64,000 bases of DNA from Flexilinea flocculi (GTDB lineage: Bacteria; Chloroflexota; Anaerolineae; Anaerolineales; Anaerolineaceae). Made by a program: the position numbers and the translations under genes. This document shows, in pieces, positions 17,225 to 24,917 of the stretch (position 1 is its first letter; every line of letters begins with the position of its first letter). The stretch is taken from contig NZ_DF968181.1 of assembly GCF_001192795.1 (NCBI RefSeq), positions 462,342 to 526,341 on the forward strand, read 5' to 3'. The notes under the pieces were generated by a model, which worked only from the letters and a program-made list of their open reading frames with translations, was not told the origin of the DNA and did no database searches.

Positions 17225-17563
17225 AGCTATTCCTCAACATCTCTTGATATTGCGTTTTATTATAGTCTATACCGGATTGGACAGTAATCAGCAATTCGAA
17301 ATATGGGGAGGTTATTAGTTATTAAGAAAATTTTACACAGTGTGTAAAAATATTCCAATAACTATTTTTTCCCTTTTTATTCAAAAAATCTATCCATATT
17401 GTGAATTGCTGCGAATCGCCCGATTCTGATTTTTCTCTTATTATTTCAGTGTAAAATAAAACAGGATATAGACTGTTAATTACTATCGAAAGAGCTTTTT
17501 ATAACAGACGATCGAACAGGACAGTATTTCGAAATCATAGAGAAAAAGCCGTTTGTTTTCTGA
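17225..17563. other. Divergent murA / M50 protease intergenic region
   Basis: It contains the family A repeat at 17289-17411. Bases 17412-17563 are AT-rich upstream DNA of the protease gene; a TAAAAT near 17451 may be a -10 element. Nothing else is seen. Confidence 0.5.
17289..17411. repeat. Family A repeat, full length
   Basis: Ends CAGCAATTCGAAATATGG (exact consensus) and CCATATTGTGAATTGCTG. The central hairpin is imperfect: GTTATT...TTTTACAC / GTGTAAAAATATTCCAATAAC. Confidence 0.9.
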
Positions 17564-18748
17564 ATGGAGAATGACGGATCATTGGTTTCGGTGACTGAGA
17601 TTAGGAAGGATGAATTGATACTTATTATTGCGCAATTTATTTTAGCTTTTGGTGTGATGGTTTTTCTGCACGAACTCGGACATTTTTTGGCGGGGAAACT
17701 TTTTAAAGTAGAAATCGAAGAATTTGGGATTGGTTTACCTCCTCGAATGATCAAACTCTTTACTTGGGGAGGAACCTTATTTTCTTTAAATTGGCTACCA
17801 TTCGGCGCATTTGTAAAACCGAAAGGTGAATTTGAGAATGATGCATCCAGCGGAGGATTTAAATCAGCAAAACCCTGGCAGCAATTGTTAATTTTTGTTT
17901 CCGGACCGTTGATGAATCTGCTGACAGCATTTGTGATTTACATTGTTTGTTTTCTGCAGATTGGATATCCTGATCAAACCACTGTCTTGATTGACCGTGT
18001 AGAGCCATCATCTCCGGCTGAAAGCGCCGGTTTGAGAATTGGCGATCAAATAACGAAAATCGGTGGCCAGAAGGTGGACGCATTTTCGGTTGTGACGGAT
18101 TATGTGGATCGAAATCTGGATAAAGAGATTACGATCGAAGTAAACCGAAACGGGGTATTGATGGAGCTTTCATTAACCCCTGACAGCAGCCATGCAGAGG
18201 ATCGCGGGCCAATGGGAATTGTGATCACCTATCCGATGGAGGACTACACAATCGGCGAAGGGATTATCATTGCCGCCTCGGAAACAATGACGATGATTCG
18301 TCAGTACATTACTGGTATTGGTCAATTGATAACGGGGAAAGTTCAGATGGGCATTGAATCGATTGTTGGTCCAGTGGGAATGTTCTCGTTTTACCAGGAT
18401 GCTGCCAAGATGGATGAACAAATAGAGGTAGAACAAGAACAACGAAAGGCAGAACGGATGGAAGAAGGAACGACATCGCAGCGCCGGACAGCCAGCGAAG
18501 CTGCGTCGCCATGGTTGAACCGCTTGAGCTTTTTTGCGATTATTTCCATTGCGCTGGGTGTAACCAATTTGTTCCCGATTCCTGCTTTGGACGGAGGAAG
18601 GATCCTATTTCTTATCCCGGAGCTGATTTTTCGGAAAAAACTGCCGGAAAAATTCGAATACTATTTCAATTCAATCGGGATGATCTGTTTGCTGATCCTG
18701 ATGGCTGTGATTATGTTTAAAGATATTTTTATGTTGTCGAACGGATAA
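17564..18748 (+). CDS. rseP: Site-2 protease, M50 family (RseP-like)
   Basis: 394 residues. Intramembrane zinc metalloprotease: HELGH in VMVFLHELGHFLAGKLF is the metal site and FPIPALDGGRILFLI is the second (NPxPxxDGG-like) motif. A PDZ domain lies between (about 145-215, ASPAESAGLRIGDQITKIGG). The family cleaves membrane-bound anti-sigma factors or signal-peptide remnants. A charged insertion (about residues 280-310, QIEVEQEQRKAERMEEGT) lies before the last membrane segments. Seven bases separate it from the HEAT-repeat gene. Confidence 0.94.
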   Translation: MENDGSLVSVTEIRKDELILIIAQFILAFGVMVFLHELGHFLAGKLFKVEIEEFGIGLPPRMIKLFTWGGTLFSLNWLPFGAFVKPKGEFENDASSGGFKSAKPWQQLLIFVSGPLMNLLTAFVIYIVCFLQIGYPDQTTVLIDRVEPSSPAESAGLRIGDQITKIGGQKVDAFSVVTDYVDRNLDKEITIEVNRNGVLMELSLTPDSSHAEDRGPMGIVITYPMEDYTIGEGIIIAASETMTMIRQYITGIGQLITGKVQMGIESIVGPVGMFSFYQDAAKMDEQIEVEQEQRKAERMEEGTTSQRRTASEAASPWLNRLSFFAIISIALGVTNLFPIPALDGGRILFLIPELIFRKKLPEKFEYYFNSIGMICLLILMAVIMFKDIFMLSNG

Positions 18749-18754
18749 AACTGA

Positions 18755-20017
18755 ATGAAGACGAACCAGCGAAACAAGAAAAAAGAAAGACCGGTTGCTG
18801 AAATTATTGCAGCGCTTCCAAACGGTATTCAAGCGCTTCAAAAGGAAGACCTCTACAGTTTTTCAGATTTAAGTGATGATCATCTGAACAATCTGAAAGC
18901 AATCTGGCCTGGGGTATCCAATGAAACAAAAAATTCTCTCTATGAAGGATTGTATCTTTTATACAATGAGGATATGTTGGTTGATTTTTCCGTGATGGGC
19001 GAATTTGGACTGAATGATACAGATGCGATTGTGCGCCGATATTCATTGGGATTGATGGTCGAATGCCGCAGATCGTCATTTGTAAAGAAGGTGCTCGACC
19101 TCGCACGTAATGATCCGGACACGGATGTCCGACAATCTGCAATTGAGATTCTGGGTCAGTTTATCATCGATATAGAGACGAAGAGTATTTCTGGAAAAGA
19201 GGGCAAAAATATTCTCGCTGAATTGGAAGCCTTGAATCAGGATCCGGATGAGAAAATCCGCCTGCATGCGATGGAATCTTTAGCTTATATGGATCATCCG
19301 CTGGTAGCCGATCTGATCAAATCTGCCCTGTTAAGCACAAAAGAGGAGAATGTCATTGCAGGTTTAAGAGCAGTGCAGCATTCCCTTAATAGAAAATGGG
19401 CTGACAGAATCGTTGATTTAATTGACCATCCTGATCCGGATATCCAAGCGGAAGCGATAAAAGCTGCAGGATTAATTCAATCCCGTAAAACGATCAAACC
19501 GATTCTGAACTTACTGACAAATTTTGACGAACTTGATAACGATGTGTTAGATGCGGCAATCTTAGCAATATCTTTGATCGGCGGCCCGCATGTTCGCGAA
19601 ATCATCGAAGAGCTGGAAGAAGTGTTTGCGGATGAAACTGACATGGCAGACCTCTTTGATGAGGCTAAAGACAATCTTGATCTGAATGATTTTATTCAAA
19701 AAAAATCCGAAGATCCAGAATTTAAAGCTTTTATGGAACCCAAAGATATTGAAACCGATTCTGAGGAAAATGATGAATTAAGTGAGGAAGACTACTTACA
19801 ATTAATCCGTCAGCATATTGAAAACCTGCCGCTTCACACGGATTCTGAGGAAGAAGAAGATTTCGCACCTAAGATACATCTGCATGATGAAAATGACCAC
19901 GATCTGGATTGGTCGCGTTTTCGAATTATCGAAGACTTGTCAAAGGAATCCGAACAGATCGACGAGGAAGAGGATTGGGAGGATGATGAATCGGATGAGG
20001 AATCCCAGGATTTCTGA
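18755..20017 (+). CDS. HEAT-repeat protein with acidic C-terminal tail
   Basis: 420 residues, no signal peptide. Residues about 60-290 form helical HEAT-like repeats (for example DTDVRQSAIEILGQFI, DEKIRLHAMESLAYMDHPLV, DPDIQAEAIKAAGLIQS), a protein-binding scaffold. The last 100 residues are very acidic (SEEEEDFAP, EEDWEDDESDEESQDF) and probably unstructured. It is cotranscribed with the M50 protease and may serve as its partner or an adaptor, but function is unknown. Convergent with uvrB, 9 bases apart. Confidence 0.85.
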   Translation: MKTNQRNKKKERPVAEIIAALPNGIQALQKEDLYSFSDLSDDHLNNLKAIWPGVSNETKNSLYEGLYLLYNEDMLVDFSVMGEFGLNDTDAIVRRYSLGLMVECRRSSFVKKVLDLARNDPDTDVRQSAIEILGQFIIDIETKSISGKEGKNILAELEALNQDPDEKIRLHAMESLAYMDHPLVADLIKSALLSTKEENVIAGLRAVQHSLNRKWADRIVDLIDHPDPDIQAEAIKAAGLIQSRKTIKPILNLLTNFDELDNDVLDAAILAISLIGGPHVREIIEELEEVFADETDMADLFDEAKDNLDLNDFIQKKSEDPEFKAFMEPKDIETDSEENDELSEEDYLQLIRQHIENLPLHTDSEEEEDFAPKIHLHDENDHDLDWSRFRIIEDLSKESEQIDEEEDWEDDESDEESQDF

Positions 20018-20026
20018 AAACTCGGT

Positions 20027-22087
20027 TTATTCTGATTCCAACTCAATTTCACCTGCCAGGAGTTTTGCTCGCTTCCAGGGGGTCGCATTGGACAAATCCG
20101 CCAGCAATCCTCTCAATTCATAAACCTGATCACGTAACTGAGCCGCCTTCTCAAATTCGAGATTTTTGGCGGCTTCTTTCATTTCTCTTTCCATTTCCGC
20201 AAGCGTATGTTTCAATTCATTTTTCGGCAGGCTTTTTCGTACCGATTGATAATCGGCTTTGTCCTCAGCGATTGCGCTGGACATCGTCAATCGGGCTGAA
20301 ATATCATAGATTCCTTTGATGATACTCATCGGTTGAATCTGATGTTTTTCATTATACGCCTGCTGTTTTTTCCGTCTGCGATTTGTTTCATCGATTGCAA
20401 AGCGCATCGAATCGGTCATCTTATCAGCGTACATGATGACTTTTCCATCGACATTCCTTGCGGCGCGTCCGATGGTTTGAATCAGTGACACACCTGAACG
20501 TAAAAATCCCTCTTTATCTGCATCCAGAATGGCGACCAGCGAGACTTCCGGCAGATCGAGCCCTTCTCGCAGCAAGTTGATACCGACAATTACATCGTAA
20601 ACACCCGTTCGCATATCCCGAAGAATAGCGATTCTTTCTAATGTATCCACTTCGGAGTGCAGGTAGTGCACTTTTATCTCATTATCCTTCAGATATTCCG
20701 AAAGATCTTCTGCCATTCGTTTGGTCAGTGTCGTGACGAGAACACGCTGGTTTACCGCAACACGTTTGCGAATCTCTGCTATCAGATCGTCTATCTGCCC
20801 TTGTATCGGACGGACTTCCACTTCCGGATCCAGTAAACCGGTCGGGCGGATGATCTGTTCCGCAGTGTGCTGCGAATGTTCCAATTCATAAGGTCCCGGT
20901 GTCGCGCTGGTAAAGATGGTATACCCCATCACTTTCTCAAACTCTTCAAAGGTCAGCGGACGATTATCCAGAGCCGACGGCAGTCGAAAACCATATTCGG
21001 AAAGAATGCTTTTTCGACTCTGATCCCCGCGGTACATCCCTCTAATTTGCGGGATGGTCATATGCGATTCATCGATAAACAAGAGATAATTGGAGGGCAG
21101 ATAATCCATCAATGTCCAGGGGTGGCTGCCTGCCGGACGTTGATCCATATGGCGGGAATAATTCTCGATTCCGGAACAATATCCTGTCTCTTTGATCATT
21201 TCAATGTCGAATCTTGTGCGTTGATCAATCCGCTGTGCTTCCACAAACCGTTCGTTCTCTTTAAAGAACCGAATTCTCTCTTCTAATTCCGATTCGATAT
21301 CCAGAATTGCCTGTTTCAATCGGGTTTCTTCCGCAATATAATGTTTTGCCGGGAAAATTGCAACTTCGTCCAATACCGAGACCAATTCCCCGGTCAACGG
21401 ATTGATTTCCGTGATCTTCTCGATTTCATCATCCCAGAAAGATATCCGATAGGCAACATGATCCTCATAGGCAGGGAAAATTTCCAGCGTGTCTCCTCGG
21501 ACACGAAAGGTTCCGGAATGAAAGTCCATTTCACTGCGCTGATATTGACTTTCAATCAGCTTGCGCAGCAGAGCGTTTCTGCGAAAGATCGTTCCTCGTG
21601 TCAGGTTAATGACCGTTTTACTGTAGGTTTCCGGGTCACCGAGACCGTAAATGCAAGAAACGGAAGCGACAATGATCACATCCGGACGAGAGGATAATGC
21701 TGCAGTTGCTGCCAGCCGTAAACGGTCAATTTCTTCATTCGTATCGGTTTCTTTTTCGATGTAGAGATCATGTCTCGGAACGTATGCTTCAGGTTGATAA
21801 TAATCATAGTAGGAGACAAAATACTCCACAGCATTATTGGGAAAGAATTCTTTGAATTCGGCATAAAGCTGGGCAGCCAGCGTTTTATTATGTGCCATGA
21901 CCACAGCAGGCATCTGGAGTTGTTGAATTATGTTTGCCATGGTGAAAGTTTTCCCGGTACCGGTTGCACCTAACAAAACCTGATGGCGCAATCCTTTTTG
22001 AACTCCTTCCACCAGTTCAGCAATAGCTTCCGGCTGGTCACCCATCGGATGATACGGTGCAACTAATTCGAATTTTTTGGATATCAT
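20027..22087 (-). CDS. uvrB: Excinuclease ABC subunit B
   Basis: 686 residues, full length. DNA-damage recognition helicase of nucleotide excision repair, loaded by UvrA and recruiting UvrC. It shows Walker [16 protein letters not shown], the beta-hairpin [12 protein letters not shown], the DEAD-type [10 protein letters not shown], helicase motif [11 protein letters not shown] and the C-terminal UVR domain ([22 protein letters not shown]). The start has no strong RBS visible. No obvious LexA site is seen upstream. Confidence 0.98.
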   Translation of the reverse strand: MISKKFELVAPYHPMGDQPEAIAELVEGVQKGLRHQVLLGATGTGKTFTMANIIQQLQMPAVVMAHNKTLAAQLYAEFKEFFPNNAVEYFVSYYDYYQPEAYVPRHDLYIEKETDTNEEIDRLRLAATAALSSRPDVIIVASVSCIYGLGDPETYSKTVINLTRGTIFRRNALLRKLIESQYQRSEMDFHSGTFRVRGDTLEIFPAYEDHVAYRISFWDDEIEKITEINPLTGELVSVLDEVAIFPAKHYIAEETRLKQAILDIESELEERIRFFKENERFVEAQRIDQRTRFDIEMIKETGYCSGIENYSRHMDQRPAGSHPWTLMDYLPSNYLLFIDESHMTIPQIRGMYRGDQSRKSILSEYGFRLPSALDNRPLTFEEFEKVMGYTIFTSATPGPYELEHSQHTAEQIIRPTGLLDPEVEVRPIQGQIDDLIAEIRKRVAVNQRVLVTTLTKRMAEDLSEYLKDNEIKVHYLHSEVDTLERIAILRDMRTGVYDVIVGINLLREGLDLPEVSLVAILDADKEGFLRSGVSLIQTIGRAARNVDGKVIMYADKMTDSMRFAIDETNRRRKKQQAYNEKHQIQPMSIIKGIYDISARLTMSSAIAEDKADYQSVRKSLPKNELKHTLAEMEREMKEAAKNLEFEKAAQLRDQVYELRGLLADLSNATPWKRAKLLAGEIELESE

Positions 22088-22153
22088 TTTGCATCTCCCG
22101 GACTGTCAATTATAACGCACAGGATTTTCCCAACGATTTTTATGCAGAAATTT

Positions 22154-22276
22154 CAGCGATTCGAAATTTGGAAAAGCCTTTTGATAAAAAAGAGAAGACT
22201 TGTTGTTGTGTTGTTTTTGCGCTCTGCGCAAAAACAACACAACAACAAATAATCCCTCTCATAATTCGAATCGCTG
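22154..22276. repeat. Family A repeat with perfect 23-bp hairpin
   Basis: Ends CAGCGATTCGAAATTTGG and ATAATTCGAATCGCTG. Hairpin arms at 22201-22223 and 22227-22249 are perfectly complementary around the triplet TCT (tip GCGC-TCT-GCGC). Confidence 0.95.
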
Positions 22277-22284
22277 AGTAATTT

Positions 22285-22407
22285 CTGCAATTCAAAATTT
22301 GGATTGACTTTTCGAATAAAGAAAGAGAGTATGTTGTTCTTATGGTTTTGCGCGAAGCGCAAAACCATAAGAACAACAAAGAATTCTTTTCATATTTCGA
22401 ATTACTG
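22285..22407. repeat. Family A repeat with perfect 21-bp hairpin
   Basis: Ends CTGCAATTCAAAATTTGG and CATATTTCGAATTACTG. Hairpin arms at 22333-22353 and 22357-22377 are perfect around GAA (tip GCGC-GAA-GCGC). It lies 8 bases from the previous copy and carries a different stem (GTTGTTCTTATGGTTTT). Confidence 0.95.
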
Positions 22408-22415
22408 CGTAATTT

Positions 22416-22510
22416 CAGCAATTCGAAACATGGATCGATCTGTCATTGCGAGAAGGGCGTCAGCCCGACGTGGCAATCTTTTTCTCATGTGGCAGGAGAA
22501 TGCTTCGCCC
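22416..22510. repeat. Family A left end adjoining a family B (REP-like) repeat
   Basis: An A left end (CAGCAATTCGAAACATGG, 22416-22433) is followed at 22440 by TGTCATTGCGAG, GTGGCAATCT and GAATGCTTCGCC, the pattern of the widespread CATTGCGAG REP-like repeats. It runs to the dinB stop codon. Confidence 0.7.
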
Positions 22511-23703
22511 TACAAGGATTCCTTCTCCAGATCAATCCCGCGTTTGAGGCTTTTTTTTCCGTATTTATTCCGGATCTGATCGATTGCCTGCAGCAACCGA
22601 TCCTCTTTTTCAGAGGAAGGCTGAAAAAAAGATAATTGTTCTGCTTCGTCCTCGATTCCAGATACTGCCAGACCGATCAGACGAACCGGCCGCGGATCAT
22701 GAGTCCAGATCTCTGAAAACAATTTTTGAGCCAGTTCATTGATCACTGAATCCTGACAAACTTTTTGCCCTACCTTAACCTGGCGCGAAATCGTCACAAA
22801 ATTCTCCCATCGAACCTTCAAGCGAACCGTATCTCCGCGCAGATTCATTTGGCGCAGCCGGAATCCGACCTGTTCGGATTGCTGTAAAATCTTTTTTCGC
22901 AGCGCTGCCTCATCCGTCATGTCATGAAAAAAGGTAGTCTCCTGACTGACCGATTTTGCCGGAGCAGGATCCGGATTCACCGGGCTGGTATCTATTCCAT
23001 TCGCTCGTTCATGGATTTCAACGGCATTTTTGCCAAAGATTTTTTTCAGTTGATCCACCGGCCAGGCAGCCAATTGTCCAATGCGGTAAATGCCGCGGTT
23101 CTGCAGCAATTGTTCCGTTTTGTCTCCGATTCCCCACAATTCTCCAACCGGCAACGGTGACAGAAATTCAGCTTCTTTGCCATTTTCAATGCAATGGATG
23201 GAATTCGGATACGTTCCTTTTTTTGCCTGCTTTTTCCCCACTGTGTTGGCAACTTTGGCAACCAGTTTGTTCGAAGCAGCGCCAAAGGAGCAGGGCAGCG
23301 ATGTTTTCGCATGGATCTCCGATTGAATCGCCAGCGCGATCAGCCGACTTTCGTCAGGAATGTCAGATACATCTAAAAATGCCTCATCAACGGAAACCTG
23401 TTCCATGAGGGGAGTCCAATTGCGCAGAACAGCCATGACTGCTTCTGATTTCTCCTGATAGAAGTGAAATCCGCTGTGAACAATCACCAGACTGGGGCAG
23501 ATACGGATTGCCTGGGTCATCGGCATGGCAGAATGAATCCCCAATTTTCGTGCCGGATAGGAACAGGAAGAGACAACGCTGCGATGGCCTGGTTCGCCGC
23601 CTACAGCAAAAGCTTTCCCTTTTAATGCCGGATTCAGTTGTTCCTCCACGGCACAAAAGAAAGCATCCAAATCAACATGCAAAATTTTTCGCGGAAGTCC
23701 CAT
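22510..23703 (-). CDS. dinB: DNA polymerase IV (Y family)
   Basis: 397 residues. Error-prone translesion polymerase. Catalytic acidic residues are in LHVDLDAFFCAVEEQ and VSVDEAFLDVSD; SFGAASNKLVAKVAN and the helix-hairpin-helix LWGIGDKTEQLLQNRGI follow, then the little-finger domain. The C-terminus (KKSLKRGIDLEKESL) ends at the edge of a REP-like repeat; the last few residues may derive from it. The -10 element lies only 7 bases before the ATG, so the mRNA is probably leaderless. Confidence 0.96.
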   Translation of the reverse strand: MGLPRKILHVDLDAFFCAVEEQLNPALKGKAFAVGGEPGHRSVVSSCSYPARKLGIHSAMPMTQAIRICPSLVIVHSGFHFYQEKSEAVMAVLRNWTPLMEQVSVDEAFLDVSDIPDESRLIALAIQSEIHAKTSLPCSFGAASNKLVAKVANTVGKKQAKKGTYPNSIHCIENGKEAEFLSPLPVGELWGIGDKTEQLLQNRGIYRIGQLAAWPVDQLKKIFGKNAVEIHERANGIDTSPVNPDPAPAKSVSQETTFFHDMTDEAALRKKILQQSEQVGFRLRQMNLRGDTVRLKVRWENFVTISRQVKVGQKVCQDSVINELAQKLFSEIWTHDPRPVRLIGLAVSGIEDEAEQLSFFQPSSEKEDRLLQAIDQIRNKYGKKSLKRGIDLEKESL

Positions 23704-23732
23704 ATGTTCTATTATAACAAAAATTAGAACAT
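23704..23732 (-). promoter_or_regulatory. dinB promoter with flanking inverted repeat
   Basis: On the minus strand an extended -10 TGTTATAAT (TATAAT at 23711-23716) lies just before the ATG. ATGTTCT (23726-23732) and AGAACAT (23704-23710), read on the minus strand, form an inverted repeat flanking it. GAAC/GTTC half-sites fit a possible LexA-type operator, but the spacing is unlike the compact Gram-positive box. Confidence 0.5.
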
Positions 23733-23747
23733 TATCACAGCTTCCCC

Positions 23748-23870
23748 GGCAATTTGAAATAAAGACTTTTTATTCAAATCACTCAAAAAAAACTTGTTGT
23801 CCCGTCATTATTGCGCTCTGTACAAAAACAACGGGACAACTATGAATCCTTTTTTTATTTTAAATTGCTG
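23748..23870. repeat. Family A repeat, full length
   Basis: Ends CGGCAATTTGAAATAA and TTATTTTAAATTGCTG. Hairpin GTTGTCCCGT / ACGGGACAAC with a partly mismatched upper stem; sequence unlike other copies. Confidence 0.85.
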
Positions 23871-23883
23871 ATCATGCAATAGT

Positions 23884-24390
23884 TCAGACCGCCTGGAGAA
23901 CCTGCATCACTTCTCCCACATACATGCGATGATAATCTTCTTCGGGATAACTCAACGCAATTTTATCGTCCAGGAAAAGGGATTTGTCGAAATCCTGATA
24001 ATAGAGTTTCCTGCAGATCATGACGAGCCTGGCTTCCTGAATATACGGGGTTTCCATATCTCCAAAACTGACCGAAAGCCCGCAGGCTTGCAGTTTATCC
24101 ATATCCCGGCCGCTTTTTGTCCCGCAGAGCGCTTTTTGTTCTTTCCATTCATCTCCCAGCACCGATACGGAAAATGAATTATGCCGATCCATGAATGCTT
24201 TGGTATAGCGGGAAGGGCGGACATAGACGGTACAAACCGGCCATCGCCAGAGGTACCCCAATCCGCCCCATCCGATGGTCATCGTATTGTATGCGCTGCG
24301 GTTGCCCGCAGTCAGCAAAGGGGTCTCTTTTGAAAAAATTTGAAAAACCTCCAAAGACACATGCTTGATATCTGTCGGTTGCAGAACCAT
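23884..24390 (-). CDS. Flavin reductase-like protein (DIM6/NTAB family)
   Basis: 168 residues, single FMN-binding split-barrel domain. Segments KETPLLTAGNRSAYNTMTIGWGGLG and CTVYVRPSRYTKAFMDRHNSFSVSVLG match the family of NAD(P)H-dependent FMN reductases or flavoredoxins of anaerobes. Physiological partner unknown. It starts with RBS GAGAGGAGC upstream. Monocistronic between two repeat-containing gaps. Confidence 0.88.
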   Translation of the reverse strand: MVLQPTDIKHVSLEVFQIFSKETPLLTAGNRSAYNTMTIGWGGLGYLWRWPVCTVYVRPSRYTKAFMDRHNSFSVSVLGDEWKEQKALCGTKSGRDMDKLQACGLSVSFGDMETPYIQEARLVMICRKLYYQDFDKSLFLDDKIALSYPEEDYHRMYVGEVMQVLQAV

Positions 24391-24500
24391 TTTTTTCAGC
24401 TCCTCTCGTTATTTTTGATGAATATATTTTTCAGAATTTTCTTTTTCCGTTCAGCTAATCTTAATCTTAATCGAAAAACGTCAGACAGAATACAGTCATC

Positions 24501-24621
24501 CAGTAATTCGAAATATCGAATTGTTATTCGAATCAATCGGGAAAAAATAATTGTAGTGATGCTTTTGCGTGAAGAGGAGAAATATCACTACAACAAAACC
24601 TCCCTATATTTCGAACTGCTG
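24501..24621. repeat. Family A repeat, full length
   Basis: Ends CAGTAATTCGAAATATCG and ATATTTCGAACTGCTG, long flank (TATTCGAATCAATCGGGAAAAA) on the left. Hairpin TTGTAGTGAT / ATCACTACAA; compared with the copy at 29816 one T-A pair is C-G there. Confidence 0.92.
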
Positions 24622-24778
24622 AAAGTCATCATCAAGTAATTCGAATTGCTGGTTATCTTCCCAAATGATTATCCATTTGAAAAGTTGACATAATATGGAT
24701 TAAAAAAATTGCAAAGTATGTTTTAAATACTCAATAATAAATATTATAAGAAATCGATAAACTTTATTAACATGTGCA

Positions 24779-24808
24779 TTGAGATAATTCTAAATATACA
24801 TGTATAAT
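24779..24808 (+). promoter_or_regulatory. Promoter of the glycosidase/propeller lipoprotein gene
   Basis: TTGAGA (24779-24784), 18-bp spacer, TATAAT (24803-24808); predicted leader of about 100 bases. Confidence 0.65.
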
Positions 24809-24917
24809 CGATAAAATAAAGCAAGTGATAAATTATTTATTTCTTGTCGCATAAAATTATGAAGGATTCGATTCGTTATAAAAAAGAACATAAGAATATC
24901 TTTATTTGGAGTCAATT

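Larger units (their letters stand above)
22088..22509. other. Repeat cluster between uvrB and dinB
   Basis: The 422 bases between two minus-strand genes hold two adjacent full family A repeats, a solitary A left end (22416-22433) and a family B element (22440-22510). No gene is present; reading frames here run through palindromes. Confidence 0.8.
24391..24917. other. Long AT-rich divergent intergenic region
   Basis: It holds the family A repeat at 24501-24621, a fused-end remnant AAGTAATTCGAATTGCTG at 24634-24651, and then about 260 very AT-rich bases with the promoter of the glycosidase-like gene. No other feature is seen. Confidence 0.6.

Noticed and set aside
22140-22421. Overlapping reading frames in both directions between uvrB and dinB
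   Set aside because: They run through two palindromic repeats and so mirror each other; no RBS or protein-like composition. The same applies to frames over the repeats at 194-433, 324-623, 36452-36742 and 42109-42510.
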